A DNA stretch of 64,000 nucleotides from Trichaptum fuscoviolaceum (taxonomy: Eukaryota > Basidiomycota > Agaricomycetes > Hymenochaetales > Trichaptaceae): NCBI GenBank assembly GCA_910574455.1, contig CAJSYZ010000004.1, positions 1,736,001 through 1,800,000 of the forward strand, given 5' to 3'. The notes beneath the pieces are model-generated. The model did not search any database and had not been told where the DNA came from. It saw only the letters and a list, made by a program, of their open reading frames with translations. Position numbers and translations under genes: made by a program. Positions 44,956 to 54,857 of this stretch are shown in pieces. Positions within the stretch are counted from its first letter, which is position 1. Each line of letters begins with the position of its first letter.

Positions 44956-47664
44956 TCATGAAGCAGAGTTATTAGACATAAGGTCATGAATCACGGAGAA
45001 CGCTTGTAAAGCTGTTAAACGTAGCAACGGCTCTGGTCTCCAGCACTTCCTCATCAACTCCCAAAGCGGAGACTTCGGACGTATTGTTTCTGGTATATCG
45101 GGTAAGGATCTTGCATTCTTCAATCGGATCGACAACACTCTTCCGGGAGTTATATTGGATGTCCAGGGAACATCCGATGTCAAAGACTCACAGGCAGATT
45201 AGCCAAAGATGAATTCACGGGATCGGCAGCTTACTTCTAATACAACACATCCAAAACTGTACATGTCCGATTCACATGTCGGCTTCTGTGGTTTATCGGT
45301 GAGCTGTCTTATCAGCTCAGGGGCCGCCCATCTGATGTTTGCATGAACAACAGACGACTGCCCGCTAACTTCATCAAGTATAGCCGATATTCCGAAATCT
45401 GTCAAATACGCCCGCTGATTGCTGATCAGGACATTGATCTTATTGATATGATGAGCATCGGGTCTCAGATTGTGAGGCCCTTCACGCTCACCGATCTCAA
45501 ATCCCCATGGACAACGGGGTGCTGCTTGCCATGCACTACGCCTCAAATCAATAATGTGATTAATTATATCGGCGGAGTGGAACTTACAATAAGCCATAGC
45601 ACTCGCCACATCACGCAGCTGCCAAAGTTTTGAAGTTGAGTTGGACCCGAAGAGTGAGAAACTCACAATCTTTAATCTATCAGCCAGCTCAAGTTCAAGT
45701 AGGAAAACAGATCACCGTCATCCATCCAGGGTGCGACGGGAACGGGATAATTAGCGTTTTGCTCCCCAAAATTAGTCCATACGCCGAATAAAGGGAGGAT
45801 GTTCTCATGTTTCATCCTACTCCAAATTCGTAGCTCTCGGACAATCCGCTGTATAGTAGTTGTCAAAAACCAAACTTCGATCATAGCACAGGACAAACAC
45901 GTACCGCACATCTGGCATTCTCGGATGAATAGTGTGCTTTAGCCGGAGCATCCGATAGCTGCCCTTGTACTTTCACCGCTACTACTGAGACAGTCCATTC
46001 AATCGAGCTCGTTGACGACTGTGATCCATCCAGATCCACCTTTATCTATAATAATTGTTAGAAAACGCTATTGTAACTAGGTAGCTGAATTCATACTGTA
46101 AATGGATTGGGAAGTTCGATTCTATACACTTCGCCGTATCCTCCAACTGCGCTACCTGATTTGGCTGATTGCGACTTCCCATCAAAAAGCACGTTTAGGC
46201 CCAGAACGGATGAGATCTCTAGTGTTGTTGAAATTATTCCCAAAAATAAACCTAGTGTTATGTAGCAGCTTACTCGTATTGATGTTGCTGTAAGTGAAAG
46301 CTGCTGCAACTATCTGTTTTGTGTTTGAAGTGGTCATGGCTGATCCGTTTGTAGACGGTGAGAGGGTGCTCCAGGCCGTAACTTCTTCGATCAAAGTGTC
46401 CTCCGCTTCAAACAGAGCAAGTTGTTCTGAAGGTAAAGACATTTAGGGTCCCTCCTTGAAGGAAGATACGCAACTCTGACCGGATTCTGACAGGATACGC
46501 AATTCCTCCAACGATTCACAGAGTTTCTAAATATTCGATCATATCAGCAGAAAGGCAAGGAGAGCAAGAAACACCATTCATACGTTGTTTGCGTTTTCCC
46601 AATCAGCAATACGGTACTCACGGCCTCACGTTCTGCAGCAATCAAATTATCAGACCTCGCAATTTTCATCGGCGTATGAAAATGGCGCAATGTGTCATCT
46701 ATCGCACTTTGAAACTGTCAGAAAAATGACAAAAAAGATAATAACTTTTGGTATACCGTTCAGCTTGCTGAATAACGCCGTCGACGGCGTTCGCTCTTGG
46801 ATAGTCAAGGAATAACTCTAAAGTTTTCACAAAGAGAGTGGATACGCGCTGAATGAGATCCTTTCCTTTAGCTGATTTTCCTACACAATCAATAAGCGAG
46901 AAATTCTTAGATGGACCCATCAATTTTATTGTATAAGCACAGTGGCGGCAGATCCTACCTCAGGAAATTCAATTATACTTGCAACTCTACGACTGAGTAG
47001 GTATAGTTTCTCTGCTGACTCCTGCACTCGCTCTTGTTTTCTGAGTCAGTAGATCCGATAAACAGAGTGAAAGGAGCTGATATGCTCAGAATAAATAAGT
47101 ATATACCTCTCGTAGAGTGCCTCGAAGCTCTTGCGTAACTCTTATTCCATATGTGCACTAATGTGCCGTCTTCTTCGGACTGATATGTGCGCAGAAAGAC
47201 ACCACAGACCGCGAGTGCGAAGACCTCGATGTAATTCCTCCGAATGCGCCATACCGTCTACCAGTTATCTCAGATTTCTATCTCATTAATATCATCATAA
47301 ACGAACCTGAGTCTTTTGACGAGATCTTTGAATCGCAGCCTGGGCAAACTCGATCTCATCAACTTCATCGTTACTTCGATAACCGAAAAATCTGCGTGGC
47401 GTAGATCGCACGGAGCTCCATCCAGAACTAGATGTATTAACTCCATGTTGTTCTTCGTCTAACGCTTGCTCTAGAACGTTGCGAACAAGAGTACGCTGTC
47501 TAGCATGGACTTGAATAAACCAGTCGAACGAGACATTTTGAGACTTACCTATCTAACTGATTCATCGTGTTACAGATGAAAAGGTCTTCTGTCTTATCTC
47601 CAAAGACCATCTTCGTCTTTCCTGCATCGATTATGTCTTCTATCTCCTTTATGTCTATCTCCAT
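44956..47664 (-). CDS. Family A TKL-like kinase A8
   Basis: Tentative start ATG at 47664 (MEIDIKEIEDIIDAG); this exon aligns with LDELSGLIKLEE..FGTEEED of A2, but the join to the next exon (LEQALDEEQHGVN, about 47470) could not be made in phase, so the 5' structure is uncertain. Kinase motifs: GYGEVYRIELPNP (about 46110), VAVKVQGQLSDAPAKAHYS (about 45980), IVRELRIWSRMKHENILPLF (about 45850), VVHGDLRS (about 45515), INVLISNQRAYLTDFGISAI (about 45440), VHANIRWAAPELI (about 45340) and RKCWRPEPLLRLTALQ (about 45035), with the stop at 44956. HxDLK is HGDLR here, and the RP of the C-lobe is RL. Head to head with B5. Confidence 0.72.
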
Positions 47665-48255
47665 AGCTAACAGTTGCTTTGTAAACGTTAGTGTTGAATT
47701 TGTGTATCATGCTTAAAGATTCTACTTCTCTGGTAAGTGGCATGGCCGTACAGTCGTAAGGTTCGCGCCTCCCTTTAGCTCCGAGGAAGTAGTGAATGAA
47801 TCCGCTAAGAGCCTAAGACTCTTTGGCACTTATACAGAAGCTCCGGTGATTTGTGTGTATCGACGGTTTTTCTTCAATGAAGCAGCTTGAGACGGCGAGC
47901 TTTACGATCGAGATTAATCGTGTTGGATACTGCTGTCAGATTACAGAATAGAATTAGAGGAAGTTACAGAAGTAGAAGGCCACGGAAATAGCTATCTCAC
48001 TTATTATATGGTATAGCTGAATAAGATATCTGATCATGACGACCGCTAACTTGAAGGACAGAGTTGCACGACAGCCTGAGAGTAACCTTGAAGTTGCCGA
48101 GGAAAACTTGTTCAAGTCGCAGCCTGCCAGTGGGCCCTGCCAGTGAGTGAGGGCCACTGGCACGTGACTTATGACCCACTGGCACTGTTTGGCTCTGGTC
48201 GCGACGGCGCACGGTAACTTCCGAGTCCACACTGACATCCTCAGTGTAAGTTCTA
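47665..48255. promoter_or_regulatory. Shared upstream region of A8 and B5
   Basis: 591 bases between divergent starts. Within 48125-48185 there are four copies of TGCCAGTG or its complement CACTGGCA (48125, 48138, 48155 and 48177 approximately), the densest cluster of this word in the window. Inferred bidirectional promoter. Confidence 0.5.
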
Positions 48256-49805
48256 ATGGCGTCTGTCCTCTACTCCGAAACGGCAGCCTTGCCAGTAAAT
48301 CCAAGAGCATGGCTGAAGACCGCTAAAAGCATCGCGTACTATAAGTCGATCGTGGATATAGGATACTTTGATTTGACTCCTGCGGAAACATGGTGGAGCT
48401 TACACTACGATGAGTTATTGTCTCATGGTTATCTTCTTCGGCCTCGCTTCCGTCCAGGCTGGATACCCGATTGGTAGGACAAACCTTTGAGTCCCTATCA
48501 TTGCGAGGATGCATATACTAACTTTGTGCGTTCTCCAACTCGTATTACTCGTGAAAAAGCTTAATGTTGTTCCCTGCAGGAAGTGAAAGTGAATGATGCT
48601 AAGCGACTATCCGACGGTACTATCGTAGTCATCAAATGCGTTGATCCAGATGCAGAGGAGTCAGTCATAGCTCGCATGCTATCGGCTCCTGATCTGCTGA
48701 AAGATCCACAGAACCCATGCGTTCCGATTGTCGATTATTTCCGTGACGACATGGACCAGGCTGTTGCTTATCTTGTTATGCCTCTTCTTAGGGGTTTTCA
48801 AGACCCGCCTTTTTCTTACGTTGACGAGTTTGTCGATTTTGTAAGGCAGACTCTTGAGGTAACCGATATGTCGTGACTTGGCCACTGATTCCCTACTGAT
48901 ATCCACCATAGGGCCTTGTTTACATTCACAGATTTGGTGTATCACATAGGTATGATTTTCTACCTCGTCATATTTCCTCATCACTCAAGAAATTAAAGGG
49001 ATTTATCGGATGCAAATGTCATGATGGTGGGCGACCCACTTTACCCTCAAGGATTTCACCCATCATGGCAAAATCGTTTACCACTGGATATTGCAAGGAA
49101 AGCACCTCATATCCCAAGACGTGAGGTCGGAAGGGTTAAATACTACTTTACGGACTTCGGCTTGTCTACTTACTTCAAGGATCCCAATGGGAGAAAGCGA
49201 GTTACTGGTCAGAAGGCCGCGGAAGATAGCATCCCAGAATTTGGATCACAACGCCCTTACGATCCGTACCCAGTTGATGTCTATACATTAGGAAAAGTAT
49301 TTTCTCGAAATTTCTTAGAGGTAAGCTTTTCGAACTACCAAGTGTTTTTTCCTCCGCGATTGACGCATCTCACAGAAATACTCGAATATAGGGTTTTTAC
49401 AACCTCTAGTGACTGCTATGACCCAGTATTACCACACTGATCGACCGACAGCCCAGCAGGCCCTGGACCAGTTTGAATCTATTATCGCGCGACAAAAAAG
49501 TATATCTCTTAGCTGGCGGTTACGTGGTAAAGACGAGAGCATGATTCCTATGCTTTTCCGTGACATCGGCTTCGCCGCTCAAGAGAGCAAACGTTATTGT
49601 ATGGCCATGGTGCGCTATGGTACGTCAAGTGCAGCTCTTGATTCATGTCACTCACTGATTTAATATTGCATAATCTGTGTAAAAACGAGCAGGTCAGCAA
49701 CGGGGTTCCGTTACATTACTTCCCTTGTCCGTCATGACTGTAGTAATGATATTAGGCCCCCGAAAGGTCTTACGTTACCTCAGTTCGCCGATAACTGGTT
49801 GGTGA
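48256..49805 (+). pseudogene. Family B kinase-like protein B5 with in-frame stop in exon 1
   Basis: The ATG at 48256 (MASVLYSETAALPVN) opens exon 1 with WWSLHYDELLSHGYLLRPRF and RPGWIPDW. The next codon is TAG (48475-48477), where relatives continue. The frame resumes directly (DKPLSPYHCEDAYTNF). The rest looks intact: VNDAKRLSDGTIVVIKCV (about 48594), AYLVMPLLRGFQDPPFSYVD, VYIHRFGVSHRDLSDANVM (HRD kept, split by an intron), YYFTDFGLSTYF (about 49140) and YDPYPVDVYTLGKV. The final exon, SVTLLPLSVMTVVMILGPRK, gives the membrane anchor and the stop at 49805. A single substitution could explain the stop. It may be a recent pseudogene, a read-through gene, a sequencing error, or a gene restarted downstream. 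Confidence 0.78.
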
Positions 49806-51499
49806 TGACAACCGTCATTGTCTTATGGGGTACGGCGCACTTTACGTCACGCACGAGAACAAGAGCCCATTTCTCATGCATTTGTAGTACTCAGCTCAAC
49901 GGAATAGGGCAGCCCATTGTGACTGCCTTCATTGTTCTGTCTCCTCGCTTGGAGAGAGGCCTTTGCGGATTTGATCGTTGTAGTTTCATTCAGGTTGTTT
50001 GTTCCACTGCGTCTTCGTAATCGTTGTATCTCTGCTAATTCATGAGCTGTCTAGTTGATTCTATAGTATGTGTTGTAAAAGTCTCAGGTACGCGTTCATT
50101 CCGGGTCAATGTCTACTTGACCTTCGACCTATATGGAACAAAAGCTCTTGTACACGCCAGTGGAGTCATCATTTCATTTTCTCGATGCCATCGCCTAGAT
50201 ATGGTTGTCATTGTCTTCGGCGACCAAAACATATTCTTGAACTTCAGACAGCATCCACGGTATGTAGTAATAACAGATTGTCGTTCCTTGCAGTCTCCAG
50301 AAACTGATCTTGCTCTTTTGCTTCTTTTGACCAATAAGGAGTTTGTTCTTTGTACCAACTTTAGTTACTCAACCTGCCGTAGCCTCCACACTTGTGAGAA
50401 TACAGCGAGTACACCATTGATGTCTTATTGACCAACTTCCCTTTATGATGGTGACTTTTATTCGGCAACCCTATATTGCAATGGTACAGTTGAGGGCATT
50501 ACTTTGCCTCTGTGGCACCTCTGCGATCATAGAGAGGCGGCCCCAGTAGACAGGAACATCACATGTGCTATCTTCGAGACGGGCGCTTTGTCCTTGTTTC
50601 CGCTTTGTATGACCTGGATGCCTTCACCCTCCACTCACATCTTTGATCGAAGTAGCTCTCAACCTATTAGTCGATTATGTTGTCCTATATACTTCGATTG
50701 CGATTGAGAAGTGCAGCCGCTGCTCAGGCTCCGCGACCGAGATGTCCGAAGATCCGCCCAGGGGCCCGGACTCGGACCTGAAGTGCCAGTGCACAAATTT
50801 CCTTTTTTGTCAGCCAATGCAAGTTTGTTCGAGTAAGTGCTTGTAGGTCCAGGTAGACCACAATGTACTGCTATAACCAACCAACCAACTGACAGACTTT
50901 ATCAAACTCAAATTCTGTCTGAACTCGCGTTCTTCTTTATTGATGTCATAGTATGATCAGTAGGATAACAACTGGTAGCAGTAAGTGAGCGCTTCTTGAT
51001 TCGAGCGCTTCTTGACTTCTCAAACAGCCTCACTGCGTGTCAGCAACACGTGTTAGCTGATTGAACCTATCTTCAGCTCCAGGAGTCGTCTGACAGAGGC
51101 ACCCATGTCCAAAGACAGTCTGTCAGCCCATCCTTGTTTTCTCTTCGCTTCCTTTACCAACTACAACCATCAACCAGGAGGCTCAAACTTGTAGTAACCG
51201 GGAGTCAAGAGCTGATCTCGTCTTTCCTTCCCTCACTTTCTCATTGTTAGGCAGACAATTAAGCATTCTACTTCGCCGAGGATCTCGGAAATTATAGAGA
51301 AGGCTCTAGATACCGTAACAAGTATGTTCGAAGTTTACATGTATCCCCATGCCTCGTTCATTGGACTTACAACAAGCTATCATCGATCCGCTGATAGAGA
51401 AATACTGTACGGACCTTGGCGGTATATAAGTGCGACTACCAGGGACACTGAATCAGTCAAGCACAGTATCGCGACACCCTCCAAACTCAAATTCGCATC
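49806..51499. other. Long region without a recognised gene
   Basis: 1.7 kb between B5 and A9. Several open frames reach 60-129 codons (for example 50042-50431 plus), but none shows a recognisable motif or a paralogue in the window. Imperfect inverted words TCTGACAG and CTGTCAG occur at about 51090-51126. It should include the A9 promoter. Confidence 0.35.
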
Positions 51500-53090
51500 A
51501 TGGTGGACAGTTCCTACGAAGTCGAGAAGCAGATTCTCCGGTGAGAATCTCATCGAGTCTCAAGATTAACACCTCACTGACTCTGCTGGCAGATGGCACT
51601 CCGATTTATTTAGAAAGCTGACAGACGTCAGCTCGTCATCGGAAAATCCATCTGCGCAACAAGTTCAGCTGATTGCAGAGAAACTTACATTCAAGATTAT
51701 TAACGAAGGTTTGATACAGAGCTACTCCTTCAGACACCATCTGAACTTGAATCTCTAGGGTTTGCTGATGCATTGGGCTTGGCGAAATTTGGCTCCGGCA
51801 TACCAAACCAGAAAGACGTTTTCTACGACGAGGTGCATACCGAGGGAGGCTACGCCAAAGTTGCGAGAGTCTCCGCCGAACCTGGAAAGGTATGTTACAT
51901 TACTCGAGTTTCTCATCCACTAATGTTAACTCTCGGTCATAAAGTACCCAGTTACCGCGCTCAACCATTGTAATACAAGCCTGTACAATGATTGGAAGGC
52001 TGGTGATGTTCGTCTTGTAAATGACCTGAAGTATGACACTGCTAATACTTTGTAGCTTGCAGTAAAAGCCGTCCGTTTTAGGCCATCCACTGCCGTTCCC
52101 GAATGGCGTCTCTGTCTGGTGAGCTCGATTTTAACTTCAGTATACCGCATTTCTATTAACAGAGATGAAAGCGATATGTCAGAGAGGTGATTATAGGGAG
52201 TAGCTTGAAGCACGAGAATATTGTTCCGTTTCTCGGCTTGTGGCCAGACTTTTATAATCAGTATACTGCTCTCCCGGGGATTGTTTATCCTTGGTTCACC
52301 AAGAACCTATCCTCGTATTTGTCGGAAGATTCTGACATTTGTATGAAGTCGTCAAGTGGAAAGTTTACACCAATGCGCACTCGAATATATTATGTGAGTG
52401 TATCTGATATCTCAGGATTCTGGCGAATTAATTTCTTGTAGCTATATGAAGTTATGTGTGCGCTGCAATACAGTAAGTATTTCGTCTAATTTTCCAATCC
52501 CCGAACTCACATCCATCTTAGTGCACAATCACCGATTGCGAATCTCCCATGGAGACGTGAAGGCTGTATGCTACTTCTCTTAGGTTAAAGTCTAAGAAGC
52601 TGAGATTACCTATAGGACAACATATTGCTTCACAACGGAAAGGCATATCTTTGCGACTTTGGCCTTTCCAGAATCCAAGAGATTTTCACAGGTCTAACAA
52701 CATCATCTGAATCAAATATACACTGGATGGCACCCGAGCGCGTTGAGGAGGAGACTCGAAAGGCAACACCTGAATCAGATATGTACGAGTTCGGAGTGAC
52801 ACTTTGGGAGGTAAGCTTCTAAGACAGTTCCGCCTTAATTTAGTTAGTAACACCATCAAAAGGTTATAGAGGGTAAGATGCCATGGCAAGGAGAAAGAAT
52901 GATGAAGCTCTACGCTTATAAACAATCGAAGACTATACTTCCAAGGCCAAACAATATTCCTGACGAGGTCTGGGCTTTTTCCCTGATGTGCATGGACTCG
53001 GATCCACTTCAGCGCATAAAGTCATCGAAGGCTGTAGAGATGCTGAAGACATTTATTGATCGAGGTATCGATTGGACAAGTAATGTGTAA
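51500..53090 (+). CDS. Short family A TKL-like kinase A9
   Basis: The ATG at 51500 (MVDSSYEVEKQILR) joins through introns at about 51541-51591 and 51709-51760 to WHSDLFRKLTDVSSSSENPS and GFADALGLAKFGS, giving an N-terminal part of only about 85 residues, much shorter than in other A genes. Kinase motifs: EGGYAKVARVSAE (about 51845), LAVKAVRFRPS (about 52057), VIIGSSLKHENIVPFLGLWP (about 52185), LRISHGDVKA (about 52535), DNILLHNGKAYLCDFGLS (about 52616), HWMAPERVEE (about 52721) and SLMCMDSDPLQRIKSSKA to the stop at 53090. All catalytic residues except the R of HRD are present. It is not head to head with a B gene; the truncated B6 follows in the same direction. Confidence 0.82.
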
Positions 53091-53607
53091 ATAGCAGTAG
53101 CTTTTTCAGAGTGACAACTTTGAAACAATCTTGTTTTCTTTTTATTGTTAATCATGGTAAAACGGAAAGGCAGACGAGACCGTCGGAAAGTGTAATAGAT
53201 CCGTAGGCCTTGATATCTGTCCCAGAATTCGTTGCAGCTTCATCAATCTCATACCTCGCTCAGCCAATCAACGTGTGATGCCGTGTCCAGACGCCGAGTT
53301 GTCTTTTTTGAGAAGCATGCTTCCTTAACTGGCGGATAAATTTGAAATCAGATGGCGCCGGTGCCTCGGTTGTTCAAGCCAGTACCCGGCGGGCCGAGAG
53401 GACTGTCCGGCACGCCGGCAGCACAACCAAAAAAAGAAAACACCACCTGCCAGTGGCACTGCCAGTGTACCAGATCCGAGTCAACGGAGTGAACTTGCCG
53501 TCGCAGCATCATGTAGTATTCAAACTCCGTACTATAAGTATTTCAGGCCCCTTTCAGTTATGCTTTTTCATTCCTCTCTTGTTGACACGAACCTACTAAC
53601 GTACGCC
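53091..53607. other. Spacer between A9 and B6 with repeated CACTGGCA words
   Basis: TGCCAGTG and its complement occur at 53448-53469 (CTGCCAGTGGCACTGCCAGT), about 140-160 bases before the B6 start. This is consistent with a B-gene promoter element, but no gene is encoded. Confidence 0.4.
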
Positions 53608-54545
53608 ATGTCTCAAGACCTCCAGAATCACTCCGAAGAAGATGATCCTGCCTTCCCAGATATTCCAGAAGCCCATGTCCCTCCCTGGAGAGTCGAGCGT
53701 ATCAGAAAAATGACTGAAGGGGGTGAATTTGAGCGGAATATATTCGAACTTTGGTGGGCAGACCACTATCATATCCTCTTATCGCACGGCTACCGTCTAC
53801 GACGCCGTTATCGTCCGGACTGGAAGCCATCATGGCTTGGGACAGATGTGTATCCATATTACTGTGACGATTGTCTCGAGTCCATAGCAAGTCTTTTCTT
53901 GGCTCATCAATGAACTAAATTAACGTGAAGTACAGATAAAGGCTGTCATGGATGCAAAGCGTTTGTCTGATGGCGCAATCGTTGCAATCAAGAAGGTGTT
54001 AGCGGAAACGAGGGAAGTTACTATTGCTCGCATGTTGTCTGAACCTGAGAATTTGCGGGATCCTACGAACCACTGTGTCCCTATTTTCGATTACTTCATC
54101 GATGAAGAAGAAGATGACATGGGCTATCTCGTGATGCCCGTCCTACGAAGATTCAATGATCCCCCTTTCTTCTACGTGGATGAGGTGGTAGACTTCATAA
54201 AACAAACTCTTGAAGTATACTTTCAATTTTATCTATTCAAAGGCAGCTGGTTTGAGCTATTTCTAGGGTCTAGTTTATCTTCACAACTCTGGTGTTGCCC
54301 ACAGGTATAGTTTCAAATAGAAGATGACTACAGCATGCTCACGGGTTGGCGCTTCAGAGACTTGTCCGACGGGAACATAATGATGGATGGTCATCCTCTT
54401 TACCCGAAAGGATTTCATCCATCGTGGAAAGACCGCTTGCCAGATAACGTCTCCAAGCATGCACCGTATATTCTACGACGCGAAGCAGGCTCGGTTCGCT
54501 ACTATATAGTCGACTTTGGTGAATCGTCCTACTTTCCAGATCCTA
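53608..54545 (+). pseudogene. Family B kinase-like B6, truncated by a transposon
   Basis: The ATG at 53608 (MSQDLQNHSEEDDPAF) starts a copy nearly identical, introns included, to B1 at 14861-16393. It has WWADHYHILLSHGYRL, the same GC..AG intron after CLESI (about 53887-53935), VMDAKRLSDGAIVAIKKV, HRDLSDGN and YYIVDFGESSYFPDP. At 54546 the sequence switches within the activation region to the terminal repeat of the 3.2 kb transposon, so the C-lobe and membrane anchor are lost. The remaining 3' part of the gene was not found beyond the transposon. Confidence 0.88.
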
Positions 54546-54857
54546 CATCACGAAAATCTCCAATTTATGGTGGTACCTATAATGCAAGTACAGTAAGCTC
54601 TTAGCTTATAGTAGGTTTATATTAGATATACAATATTCTTAAAATCTATCATATTTTGAAGGGCTTACAATTACCATACAATATTTTATAGCTTGATAAT
54701 GGAATGGCAATTTTTGGCACCATATTAGCTGGGTCTGATAATGCGACTGCAATGGGTCACAATATGATGTCATGTTACCGGGTACATACCAGTCACTTGT
54801 ATTACTACTAGTGGCGTGGAAAATGAAGTGACTGAGGAACGGGAACAAAGACAACGG

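Noticed and set aside
50042..50431. 129-codon open frame on plus
   Set aside because: No recognisable motif, no splice context, and no paralogue in the window.
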